A model generated the notes under the pieces. It was given only the letters and a program-made list of their open reading frames with translations. It searched no databases and was not told where the DNA came from. 33,472 nt of DNA from Anaerolineales bacterium (GTDB lineage Bacteria; Chloroflexota; Anaerolineae; Anaerolineales; Anaerolineaceae): assembly GCA_020060485.1 (NCBI GenBank), contig JAGVAB010000106.1, positions 1 to 33,472 on the forward strand, read 5' to 3'. Shown piece by piece: positions 15,946 to 24,400 of the stretch. Numbering within the stretch: position 1 is the first letter of the stretch; every line of letters begins with the position of its first letter. The position numbers and the translations under genes are program-made.

Positions 15946-18900
15946 ATGTTTAAGAAACTAGGCAAACTCCTTGGGGGTGACCCCACCAAACGTGCACTGG
16001 ATGAAATCTCGCAGGTCGTTGAGCAGATCAACGCCCTGGAAAACGGCTTTGAAACCCTGAGCGATGACGCCCTGCGCGCCAAAACCACAGAATTCCGTCA
16101 GCGTCTGTCTGGCGGCGAAACCCTGGACGACCTGTTGGTTGAAGCCTTTGCCGTGGTACGCGAGGCCAGCAAACGCACCATCGGCCTGCGCCATTATGAT
16201 GTGCAGATGGTCGGCGGCATCGTTTTGCACCGCGGCCAGATCGCCGAAATGCGCACCGGTGAAGGCAAGACCCTGGTGGCTACCCTGCCGCTGTATCTCA
16301 ACGGCCTCTCCGGACGCGGCGTACACCTGGTCACGGTCAACGACTACCTGGCCCGCCGTGACGCCCGCTGGATGGCGCCCATCTTCAGCTATCTCGGCCT
16401 GACCATCGGCGTGCTGCAAATGGCCGCCCGCACCGAGAATGGCAAAAAAGCCTTCCTGGTCGATCTCGAAAAAACTTCCGCCCAGGAAGATCAGCACCAG
16501 TTGCGCCTGGTCTCCCGCCGCGATGCGTACCAGGCCGACCTGACCTATGGCACCAACAGCGAATTTGGTTTCGACTATTTACGCGACAACCTTTCGCGCG
16601 ACAAGGACGAACGCGTCCAGCGCGGCCATTTCTACTGCATCATCGACGAGGTCGACAATGTGCTCATCGATGAAGCCCGTACCCCGCTCATCATCTCCGG
16701 CCCTGCCCAGGACGAAAGCGAATACTATGTGCGTGTGGCCCAGGTGGTACGCCAATTGCGCCCCGAAGATTACGAGGTCGAGGAACGCGACCGCCAGGTA
16801 ACCCTGACCGAGGTCGGCGAAGCCCATGTCGAAGAATTGCTCGACATGCCGCTGCGAGACCCCGACCGGCCGGAAGACATCACCCCCGAACAGGCACGCA
16901 TCCTCGGCCATTTGGAACAAGCCTTGCGCGCCGAGTTCCTCTACAAGCGCAACAAGGAATACCTCAAGATATCCAACAAGATCGTCATTGTAGATGAATT
17001 CACTGGTCGGCAAATGCCCGGCCGCCGCTGGTCTGAAGGCCTGCATCAGGCGGTGGAAGCCAAGGAAGGCGTGCCGGTACAGGCCGAGAACATCACCTAT
17101 GCCACCATCACCATCCAGAACTACTTCCGCATGTATGAGAAGCTGGCTGGCATGACGGGCACCGCCCTGACGGAAGCCGAAGAATTCGCCAAGATCTACG
17201 AACTTGAAGTGCTGCCGATCCCCACTAACCTGGATTACTTGGCAGGGCGCCCGGACTCTGATCTGATCGCCCTCAACGCCAAAGACGAGTACGGCTATGA
17301 TTACGTGTACTACACCCGCGACGGCCTGCCGGAGAAGCATCCCCTGTTCTGGAAGCGCAAGGACTACCCGGACGTGGTCTACCGCACCGAAGAAGCCAAA
17401 TTGCGCGCCGTGGTACAGGAGATCCTGCGCTACCATGTCATCGGCCGCCCGCAGTTGGTCGGCACCACCTCGGTGGAACACTCCGAACTCCTCTCCCGCC
17501 GGCTTTCCAGCGAAAGTCTGCGTGTCCTGACGCAGGTTCTCCTTATCCGCCAGACCTGGCTGGAGCTCAACAACCAGTCAATGATTGACCGCACCCCGCC
17601 GGAACTGAAACCTCTCAGCCGCACGCTGGACGAGATACGCGGCCACGACCTGCGCCAGATCGCCAAGGACGCCAAACTCAACCTGCCCACCCTCGACCCG
17701 CTGCACAGCGAAAACCTGCCCCTGGTGCTGCGCGCCCTCGATCTGCGTCCCGAACATGCCCCGCGCCTGGAAAATGCCCTGCGCAACGGTGTGGCGCATG
17801 AGGTACTTAACGCCCGCAAACATGATACTGAATCGCAGATCATCGCCGGGGCCGGCGCCTTTGGCGCCGTCACCATCGCCACCAACATGGCCGGCCGCGG
17901 CGTGGACATCAAGCTGGGCGGTGAACTCTATGAAGAGATCATCCAGGACATCAACACCCACCTGCTGCGCGGCATCGCAGAAGATCCCTTCAATATGAAT
18001 CATGAAGAACGGCGCATCGCCTTGCAGCGCGTGGAAGATTACGGCATATATGAAGAACAAGTGCGCGCGTATCTCGACTATGTGGACAAAATGGATCAGG
18101 TGCGCCGATTGGGCGGTCTGCATGTGATCGGCACCGAACGCCACGAAGCCCGGCGCATCGATAACCAGCTGCGCGGCCGTGCCGCCCGTCAGGGCGACCC
18201 CGGTTCCTCCCGTTTCTATCTCTCGCTCGAAGATGAGCTGATGCGCCTCTTTGGCGGCCAGCAGGTGGAATCCCTGTGGGGCCGCATGGCGCTGGATGAC
18301 AGCCTGCCGATTGAAATGAAGATCCTCGGCCGCATCGTGGAACAATCCCAGGAACGCGTCGAAGGCAACAACTTTGACATCCGAAAACACCTGCTGGAAT
18401 ATGACGACGTGCTCAACAGCCAACGCCAGCGCATCTACGACCAACGCGATCGCGTCTTCGACAAGGAAGACCTCAGCGAAGACATTCTCGACATGCTGCG
18501 CAGCGAATTGCAGGAGCGCATCCTCGCCTCGCTGGCCAATCAGGAAGGCCCCTGGCAGCTTTTAGGCTACCTGAACGACGTGCAGCCTCCCATCCAGTAT
18601 GAAGATGTCGGCTTCGCCTCCTTCACCTACCGCCTGCTGATGGATGACATTCGCCAAGCTGCCGGCCCCCGGCCCGATCCCGATACACTCAAAGCTGCCC
18701 TGCTCGACCTGGCCGCCCGCGCCCTTCAATTCGAACGCCAGCACGTGCTCAACCGCACCAACGATCTCATCGACAATATGGAAGAGAAGCTGGACAGCCG
18801 CCTGCAGGAAGCCGAAGAAACCCTCGACCTCTTTCTGGAAGGTCTGGAGGATGTCGATGAAGATGAAGATCAGCCTGTCCGTTCCCCGCAGGAAATGCAA

Positions 18901-19989
18901 CTGGAATTGAGCAGCCTGCTGCATGCTCCCATCAAACTGCCCCAGGAGCAATTGCGGATGCTGATGGACGGTCAGGGACAGGAAGCGCGTGAAGACATCC
19001 TCGACCAGGCTCGCGAGCAGATCATCAGCCTCAATGTGCGCCGTCTGTACGGTGCGCTTGAGCGCTCGCTGGGAAAAGGCAGCCTCAAAACCAGCCTCGA
19101 CAACCTCAACACCCGCGACTGGCAGGAAGCTGCCAGGCAGATCCTGCAATCCGTGGACGACCTCTTTGAGCAGCGCCAGACGCGCCTGCTGGGTGCTGAA
19201 GGCGAGATCGGCCGCGACCTCGATAAAGCTCTCAAAGAGATCGCCAGCGATACCTTGAGCGATGCAGACCTGATCCAGTTGCTCTCCTTGATGGCCGTCG
19301 GCACCCGCCTGGCCTTCAGCGATAAAACCCACCGCCGCATCCAGTTGCGCTACAGCCGGCTGCATTATATCTATCTGGCTGCCCACCTGGTGGAAACTGG
19401 CGAAGCGGAGCAGATCAGCGAACGCGTGGTACAGCACCTGGAAGAAGCCCTGCAAGTTCTCGAAGATGTGCGCGGCCGGTTCCAGTGGAGTCAGCTGCAA
19501 AAGGTCAACGCCACCCTCAGCCAGTTGGACGAACGCCTGCAAAGCCAGTTGAAAAAAATCCTCGGCGAGGAGAGTTTTGCAAAGCTGGCCAATCTTACCC
19601 TCTTTGAATTCAATGATGATGACCGTCAGGTGGTCAGCCAGGTGCTGGGCCACCGCCTGCAAAATGACGCCTACCGCCAGCTCTTGCTGCAAGTCATCTC
19701 CAACCAGTGGATCGAGTACCTGACCCAGGTTGAAGCCTTGCGCGTTCAGGTCGGCATGGAACGCTATGCCCAGCGCGACCCGCTGGTGGAATACAAGAGT
19801 AAAGCCACCGACATGTTTAAAGACCTGCTCAAAAACATCCGCCTGGGAGTGGTCAGCCAGGCCTTCACCTTCCGCCCGCGGACCATCACCGTGGAGAGCA
19901 GCAGTGAGCATGCAGCCGACAATGCAGAGCCCCAAACCACAGACCAGGCAGCACAGGGCGGCAAACGCAAGAAGCGCAAGCGCCACTAA
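15946..19989 (+). CDS. secA: Preprotein translocase ATPase SecA, greatly enlarged
   Basis: A 1347-residue SecA, against about 800-950 usually. It drives export of unfolded proteins through SecYEG with ATP. MRTGEGKT (102-109) is Walker A and DEVDNVLIDEARTPLII (234-250) Walker B; ITYATITIQNYFRMYEKLAGMTGT (383-406, in part) is the helicase block, TNMAGRGVDI (646-655) and RRIDNQLRGRAARQGDPGSSRF close NBD2, with T->V and S->A changes against the usual GRGTDI and GRSGRQ. Three insertions stand out: about 163-190 in NBD1, about 522-612 in NBD2, and about 400 residues between 845 and 1243 before the scaffold end (YAQRDPLVEYK). The C-terminal zinc motif is missing; the chain ends KRKKRKRH. ATG 15946 with AAAGGTG. 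Confidence 0.95.
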   Translation: MFKKLGKLLGGDPTKRALDEISQVVEQINALENGFETLSDDALRAKTTEFRQRLSGGETLDDLLVEAFAVVREASKRTIGLRHYDVQMVGGIVLHRGQIAEMRTGEGKTLVATLPLYLNGLSGRGVHLVTVNDYLARRDARWMAPIFSYLGLTIGVLQMAARTENGKKAFLVDLEKTSAQEDQHQLRLVSRRDAYQADLTYGTNSEFGFDYLRDNLSRDKDERVQRGHFYCIIDEVDNVLIDEARTPLIISGPAQDESEYYVRVAQVVRQLRPEDYEVEERDRQVTLTEVGEAHVEELLDMPLRDPDRPEDITPEQARILGHLEQALRAEFLYKRNKEYLKISNKIVIVDEFTGRQMPGRRWSEGLHQAVEAKEGVPVQAENITYATITIQNYFRMYEKLAGMTGTALTEAEEFAKIYELEVLPIPTNLDYLAGRPDSDLIALNAKDEYGYDYVYYTRDGLPEKHPLFWKRKDYPDVVYRTEEAKLRAVVQEILRYHVIGRPQLVGTTSVEHSELLSRRLSSESLRVLTQVLLIRQTWLELNNQSMIDRTPPELKPLSRTLDEIRGHDLRQIAKDAKLNLPTLDPLHSENLPLVLRALDLRPEHAPRLENALRNGVAHEVLNARKHDTESQIIAGAGAFGAVTIATNMAGRGVDIKLGGELYEEIIQDINTHLLRGIAEDPFNMNHEERRIALQRVEDYGIYEEQVRAYLDYVDKMDQVRRLGGLHVIGTERHEARRIDNQLRGRAARQGDPGSSRFYLSLEDELMRLFGGQQVESLWGRMALDDSLPIEMKILGRIVEQSQERVEGNNFDIRKHLLEYDDVLNSQRQRIYDQRDRVFDKEDLSEDILDMLRSELQERILASLANQEGPWQLLGYLNDVQPPIQYEDVGFASFTYRLLMDDIRQAAGPRPDPDTLKAALLDLAARALQFERQHVLNRTNDLIDNMEEKLDSRLQEAEETLDLFLEGLEDVDEDEDQPVRSPQEMQLELSSLLHAPIKLPQEQLRMLMDGQGQEAREDILDQAREQIISLNVRRLYGALERSLGKGSLKTSLDNLNTRDWQEAARQILQSVDDLFEQRQTRLLGAEGEIGRDLDKALKEIASDTLSDADLIQLLSLMAVGTRLAFSDKTHRRIQLRYSRLHYIYLAAHLVETGEAEQISERVVQHLEEALQVLEDVRGRFQWSQLQKVNATLSQLDERLQSQLKKILGEESFAKLANLTLFEFNDDDRQVVSQVLGHRLQNDAYRQLLLQVISNQWIEYLTQVEALRVQVGMERYAQRDPLVEYKSKATDMFKDLLKNIRLGVVSQAFTFRPRTITVESSSEHAADNAEPQTTDQAAQGGKRKKRKRH

Positions 19990-20009
19990 TCTTTTTCAAA
20001 AACCGGTCA

Positions 20010-20051
20010 GAAAACCACTTCAAAAAACCGATTGAGGTGGTTTTCTTTGTT
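20010..20051 (+). terminator. Rho-independent terminator after secA
   Basis: GAAAACCACTTC (20010-20021) pairs with GAGGTGGTTTTC (20034-20045) over 12 bp with one G-U pair, followed by TTTGTT. It lies 20 bases past the secA stop. Confidence 0.75.
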
Positions 20052-20097
20052 ATTGGCCTCTAAAACCAACCAAAATAGTGCAAATTGGCCAAATCTC

Positions 20098-20129
20098 TTG
20101 ACAAATTCACAGAAAAAGTGCGTTATAAT
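20098..20129 (+). promoter_or_regulatory. rpsA upstream promoter P1
   Basis: Perfect TTGACA (20098-20103) and TATAAT (20124-20129), but 20 bases apart, longer than the optimum 17. It is one of two promoter-like pairs before the S1 gene. Confidence 0.5.
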
Positions 20130-20170
20130 TGGAAATCTTAGGGCTCAATTATCGTGGTGGCTCCGCTCGC

Positions 20171-20199
20171 TTGCCAGGATATGGAAACACTCTTATAAT
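20171..20199 (+). promoter_or_regulatory. rpsA upstream promoter P2
   Basis: TTGCCA (20171-20176) and TATAAT (20194-20199) with a 17-base spacer, 38 bases before the chosen start of the S1 gene. This leaves room for a leader of about 30 bases. Confidence 0.6.
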
Positions 20200-20236
20200 T
20201 GACCCAAATCATTTCTCGTCTGGAGTACTTATCTTG

Positions 20237-21589
20237 ATGGAACAGAACGACGCCCAATTCGAACAGGGGGCCATGCCCGAAAAGATCAATGAAGAAAACA
20301 TGGCAGATTTGCTGGAGCAGGAAGGTCTTGGTATTGATTTTCCAAAGCGCGGAGAAATTCGGGATGGTATCATCGCCAGCATCGGCGCTAACCAGATTTT
20401 GGTCAGCGTAGGTGCAAAATCTGAAGGTGTGGTGGCCGGAAAAGAATTCGACCTCATCCCCCCCGAAGAACTGCAATCTCTCCAGGTTGGTCAGAAGATC
20501 CCTGTGTTTGTGATCAACCCTGAAGACCAGAGCGGCAACGTAGTGTTGTCCCTGACCAGAGCCCGCGAATCGGTCAGTTGGAAACAAGCCGAGGAACTGC
20601 TTGAGTCCAAGAATTCTTTCCAAAGCAGTGTGATCGGCTACAACAAGGGCGGCTTGATCGTCCCGATGGGCGGTCTGCGTGGTTTTGTTCCTGCATCGCA
20701 AATCAGCCTCTCACGTCGCGCCAATGTCAGCGGTGAAACACCCGAAGCGCGCTGGGCCGAAATGGTTGGTGACGAGATTGAAGTGTGCGTCATCGAAGTT
20801 GATCCCGAACGCCGCCGCCTGATCCTCTCGGAACGGGCAGCCAGCACTGAGACCCGCGAAAGTCTCAAGGAACGCGTCATTGCCGAACTGAACGAAGGCG
20901 AAGTGCGCACCGGACGGGTAACCAGTCTGGCAGAATTTGGCGCATTCGTCAACATCAGTGGCGCCGATGGCCTGGTGCATCTATCCGAGATCGCCTGGGA
21001 ACGCATCAAACATCCCAGTGAAGTTCTTGAGGTCGGACAGGAAGTGGATGTCAAGATCATCAGCGTTGACCGTGACAAGAAACGCATTGGTCTCTCCATC
21101 CGCCAGCTCCAGAAGGACCCCATGGCCCAACGCCTCACCGACTACGAAGTTGGCCAATTGGTGGAAGCCACCATCACCCGCCTGACCAAATTCGGTGCCT
21201 TTGCCCGCCTGGAAGAGAACCTGGAAGGTCTGATCCACATTTCCGAGATCAGCGAAAAACGCATCGAGCACCCCAAGGAAGTCCTGAAGGAAGGCGAAGT
21301 GGTCACCTTGCGTGTCATCCGCGTGGAACCGGGCAGCCATCGCATTGGCTTGAGCCTGCGGCGGGTGGAATCCATGGCCTTTGCTGACAAAGACTGGGAA
21401 ACCCTGCTGGGCGATGAAGCCCTGATCGCTGAAGACTTGGTTGATGAAGCTCTGGTTGACGAAGCGCCGGTTGTTGAAGCCCCAGTTGACGAAGCCCCAG
21501 TTGTTGAAGCTCCGGTTGACGAAGCTCCGGTCGTTGAAGACCTTCCTGCTGAAGAAAAAGTCACCGAGAAAGAATCTGCAGAAGAATAA
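20237..21589 (+). CDS. rpsA: Ribosomal protein S1-like protein with four S1 domains and acidic tail
   Basis: A 450-residue protein from ATG 20237; a TTG at 20129 is rejected since it sits in the -10 box of P1. Four S1 RNA-binding domains lie at about 37-108, 126-196, 211-281 and 296-366; the third and fourth are clearest (TGRVTSLAEFGAFVNI...GLVHLSEIAW; ATITRLTKFGAFARL...GLIHISEIS). S1 on the 30S subunit binds mRNA and helps initiation; four domains is usual outside Proteobacteria. The end is an acidic repeat (APVVEAPVDE, about three times), encoded by a 30-bp DNA repeat. Alone, with tandem promoters and its own terminator. Confidence 0.9.
   Translation: MEQNDAQFEQGAMPEKINEENMADLLEQEGLGIDFPKRGEIRDGIIASIGANQILVSVGAKSEGVVAGKEFDLIPPEELQSLQVGQKIPVFVINPEDQSGNVVLSLTRARESVSWKQAEELLESKNSFQSSVIGYNKGGLIVPMGGLRGFVPASQISLSRRANVSGETPEARWAEMVGDEIEVCVIEVDPERRRLILSERAASTETRESLKERVIAELNEGEVRTGRVTSLAEFGAFVNISGADGLVHLSEIAWERIKHPSEVLEVGQEVDVKIISVDRDKKRIGLSIRQLQKDPMAQRLTDYEVGQLVEATITRLTKFGAFARLEENLEGLIHISEISEKRIEHPKEVLKEGEVVTLRVIRVEPGSHRIGLSLRRVESMAFADKDWETLLGDEALIAEDLVDEALVDEAPVVEAPVDEAPVVEAPVDEAPVVEDLPAEEKVTEKESAEE
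21450..21540 (+). repeat. 30-bp tandem repeat in the rpsA 3' end
   Basis: About three copies of a unit that reads GTTGAAGCCCCAGTTGACGA or close, encoding APVVEAPVDE. The copies differ mainly at third codon positions, showing selection for the acidic/proline pattern. Confidence 0.7.
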
Positions 21590-21634
21590 TCGGCTGCTTT
21601 TCTGCCGGCTGCGGATAATTTAAGAAAGATGGAA

Positions 21635-21667
21635 AGAGCGCACCGGCCAAGGTGTGCTCTTTTTTTG
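21635..21667 (+). terminator. Rho-independent terminator after rpsA
   Basis: AGAGCGCACC (21635-21644) and GGTGTGCTCT (21651-21660) form a 10-bp stem with one G-U pair and a GGCCAA loop, followed by six or seven T. Confidence 0.85.
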
Positions 21668-21756
21668 AGAGAACCGGCCGCTGAGCCTTTTGAAGTGACC
21701 GGTTTGATTGAACCTCTGCAAGACAACCCGCCTTGCCATGCAAATGAAAGTAATCT

Positions 21757-22860
21757 ATGCCTGTGATCATTGATGCCCATGAAGACCTGGCCTACAGTAT
21801 GTTGAACTTTGGGCGGGATTACCGCCGCTCTGCTGCCGAGACCCGCACCCTGGAAGCCCGGAATTCGATGGTTTTTCAGCACAACGGCAAGGCAATGCTG
21901 GGCTGGCAAGATTATCAACAGGGTCAGGTGGCAGTGATCTTTGCCACCCTGTTTGCCCTGCCGGACAGATTTAAAGAAGGCGATTGGGAAAAGCTGGTCT
22001 ATCAGGATCATCAACAAGCCCGCAGCCTGCTCCAAAAACAGCTCGACCTCTACCAGCGGCTGTGTCAGGAAAACAGTGACATGTTCACCTGGGTGCGCAG
22101 CAAGCAAGACTTGCAGACCGTGCTGCATACCTGGCAGCAAACCCCGGCGGAATTCCCTCACACCACCCACCCGGTTGGGCTAGTACTCTCGATGGAAGGC
22201 GCCGAAGGCCTTGCGCATCCGCAGGAACTTTTCGAATGGTGGCAGGCCGGAGTGCGCATCATCGGGCCGGTGTGGGCCGGCAGCCGCTATTGCGGGGGCA
22301 GCCTGGTACCCGGCGAATTCACTGCCGAAGGCTGGACTCTGCTGGACATCATGGCCGAGATCGGCTTTCCCCTGGATATCGCTCACATGAACGAGCGCTC
22401 GGCCCTGCAAGCACTTGACCGGTTTCCTGGCATGATCATTGCAAGTCATGCCAATGCGCGTGCCATCCTCAAGGAAGACCTGCACCAGCGGCACCTGAGC
22501 AATGAAACCATCCAGAAGCTGGTTGAAAGGGATGGCATCATCGGCATGTTGCCGTATAATAAGTTCTTAAGCGCCAACTGGCACAAACAGGCAGACCGCA
22601 GCCTGGTCACCTTGCAGCATCTCTTTGCCCACATTGACCACATCTGCCAGTTGGCTGGCAGTACCCGCCATGTGGGATTTGGCACAGATTTTGATGGCGG
22701 TTTTGGCTGGCCTGAGGTACCATTGGAATTGGACACCATCGCCGACCTGTCACAACTGGCGCCCCTGCTGGCCCAGAATGGTTACTCCGCAGCAGATATC
22801 AATGCCATTTTTCATGGAAACTGGCAACGATTTCTGGAAAGGACCCTGCCCGAATCATGA
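21757..22860 (+). CDS. Membrane dipeptidase family (peptidase M19)
   Basis: A 367-residue metal-dependent dipeptidase. DAHEDLAYS (6-14) provides His8 and Asp10 of the binuclear zinc site, LSMEGAEG (144-151) the bridging glutamate, LDIAHMNE (207-213) and IASHANAR (228-235) the two later histidines, and GFGTDFDGG near 308-316 the late aspartate. Bacterial M19 enzymes cut dipeptides, including some with D-residues, in the cytoplasm; no signal peptide is visible. Length is normal. The following membrane protein starts within its last codons (ATGA overlap), so the pair is one transcript. Start ATG 21757 with AAAGTA; the site is weak. Confidence 0.88.
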   Translation: MPVIIDAHEDLAYSMLNFGRDYRRSAAETRTLEARNSMVFQHNGKAMLGWQDYQQGQVAVIFATLFALPDRFKEGDWEKLVYQDHQQARSLLQKQLDLYQRLCQENSDMFTWVRSKQDLQTVLHTWQQTPAEFPHTTHPVGLVLSMEGAEGLAHPQELFEWWQAGVRIIGPVWAGSRYCGGSLVPGEFTAEGWTLLDIMAEIGFPLDIAHMNERSALQALDRFPGMIIASHANARAILKEDLHQRHLSNETIQKLVERDGIIGMLPYNKFLSANWHKQADRSLVTLQHLFAHIDHICQLAGSTRHVGFGTDFDGGFGWPEVPLELDTIADLSQLAPLLAQNGYSAADINAIFHGNWQRFLERTLPES

Positions 22861-23369
22861 CCAATGCAGAGGAAAAATCCTCCGCCACTTCAAATGACAC
22901 CCAGCCGGTATGCTATTCCCGCCGGCGTGTGCGCATTGGCCTTTCCACCACATTACTGGGCTTTCTGATCTTTTTGATCGGCGCCCGACCGGGTATTTTT
23001 GGGCTTGACCGCAGCCCGGTGATTGGCTTTGTGCAGATCGCCGTCTTCACCGTGGGGCTGGCTTTGGTCTGCCTTGGCGGATATGTCAGCCTGATGGCAG
23101 TCTGGAAAGGAAAAACCCCCACCATCGCCGCCGAGATCGGCCTGCGCCTGGTCAGCACCGGTTATGTGGTTACCGTCTTCTCCAGCATGGCCGACGTTTT
23201 CGGCCTGGGTAGTCATTTGCTGCCCAACATTCCTTATTTCGGTCCCATGCAGGCCACCGGTGTGGTGATCGGTGAGCTGGTGATTATCCTGGGCTTTCTG
23301 TTGATGATCCCCCAACCCAAAGAAAATACACAAAACCGGGAAGAAAAGAAGAAGATCATCATTGAGTGA
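22857..23369 (+). CDS. Hypothetical 4-TM membrane protein coupled to the M19 peptidase
   Basis: A 170-residue protein whose ATG overlaps the peptidase stop as ATGA (22857-22860), so translation is coupled. After a polar 25-residue start come four hydrophobic stretches (about 29-47, 60-84, 96-116, 136-155), and the chain ends in a charged tail (NREEKKKIIIE). No family recognised. The link with a dipeptidase hints at peptide handling or anchoring, which is inference only. Confidence 0.7.
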   Translation: MTNAEEKSSATSNDTQPVCYSRRRVRIGLSTTLLGFLIFLIGARPGIFGLDRSPVIGFVQIAVFTVGLALVCLGGYVSLMAVWKGKTPTIAAEIGLRLVSTGYVVTVFSSMADVFGLGSHLLPNIPYFGPMQATGVVIGELVIILGFLLMIPQPKENTQNREEKKKIIIE

Positions 23370-23585
23370 TTGTGCCCTTCATGACTGCCCGCAAGCCCTC
23401 CAGCCAGCATCATCACCTGACCTGTTGCAACCCCACATCTCTGGAATTTCAAACTGTGCTATATTCATGATATGCAGAAACATGCACCAATTCAACTGCC
23501 GGCTGATTGAAGATGCCCCCATCGGCAGTACTTTGAACAGCGAAATACCATCCTCCAAATTGCGTCTAAATAAAATGGAAGTGAT
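23370..23585. other. Intergenic region before the single-TM protein
   Basis: About 216 bases with no gene of support. The short ORF that crosses the end of it has no ribosome site. No clear terminator or promoter pair was seen by eye. Confidence 0.3.
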
Positions 23586-24278
23586 ATGATGTCTGCTTAT
23601 CGAACAGAACCTGCTCCTGAAAATAGCGCCGACCCGGATACTCCACGCCGTTTACTGCGCGTTGAAAAATTGCCGCCCGCTTTCTGGACGGTGGCCAGCA
23701 TCCTCTCCCTGGTGACCAATGCCGTGTTGATCGCCATATCGCTCAGCCTGGCGACCCAGCTCTTCCGGCTCAACCATGTCATCCAGTCCCAGATCATCGG
23801 CCCGCTCAACGCCAGCTTCACCACCATGTATGATGCCAGCATCCAGACCACAGTCTCGATCAATGCCCAGGTGCCGGCGCGTTTTGATCTGCCGCTGAAT
23901 ACCGCTACGACCGTCATCCTCAGTCAGGACACCTACATCCCCAATGCGCGCGTCACGGTTAACACTGGCGGGTTGAGCATCTTCAACGCCCCCACCGATA
24001 TTGTCCTGCCGGCCGGTACCTCCCTGCCCATCTACCTCAACCTGACCGTGCCAGTGGACCAGACCATCCCGGTGATCATGGATGTACCGGTCAACATCCC
24101 CCTCAAAAATACCTCCCTGGGCGAAGCCTTCGCCGGTTTGATCAACGTGGTCAGCCCCTACCAGCCGCTGCTGCAAAACGCCCCATCCTCCTGGACAGAA
24201 CTGATCTGTGGCAAAAAGACCCGCGGCCTCTGCCATGGCGTCTTTTCCGGCCTGGAATCCATCCTGACCAGACCCTGA
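23586..24278 (+). CDS. Hypothetical single-pass membrane protein
   Basis: A 230-residue protein (ATG at 23586; another at 23589 is equal), with GGAAGTG upstream. A polar N-terminus (35 residues), one hydrophobic helix (about 36-60) and a beta-rich external part with repeating Ile/Val/Thr/Pro runs (VPARFDLPLNTATTVILS; LPIYLNLTVPVDQTIPVIMDVPV). I know no named family. It ends with a Cys pair (LICGKKTRGLCHG) that could form a disulfide if outside. Predicted N-in, C-out orientation. The gene stands between the M19 pair and the M16 run. Confidence 0.7.
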   Translation: MMSAYRTEPAPENSADPDTPRRLLRVEKLPPAFWTVASILSLVTNAVLIAISLSLATQLFRLNHVIQSQIIGPLNASFTTMYDASIQTTVSINAQVPARFDLPLNTATTVILSQDTYIPNARVTVNTGGLSIFNAPTDIVLPAGTSLPIYLNLTVPVDQTIPVIMDVPVNIPLKNTSLGEAFAGLINVVSPYQPLLQNAPSSWTELICGKKTRGLCHGVFSGLESILTRP

Positions 24279-24400
24279 AATCCTGCTACAATTGACCCAA
24301 TCCCTGCCGCTGGCAGAGGAAAAAGCAAAGCCCATTTGCCCTGTTTGCTGGCAGCTTTACCGCGCCCAACAGGATCAACAAGAACATCACGAGAGCGTAT

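Noticed and set aside
18562..19986. 474-residue minus-strand ORF over secA
   Set aside because: secA is certain and covers it; the minus ORF is the usual shadow in a GC-rich gene.
21142..22170. Minus-strand ORF of 342 residues across the rpsA end and the M19 gene
   Set aside because: It spans a strong plus-strand terminator and two well-supported genes, and its repeat-rich centre is the reverse of the acidic rpsA repeat.
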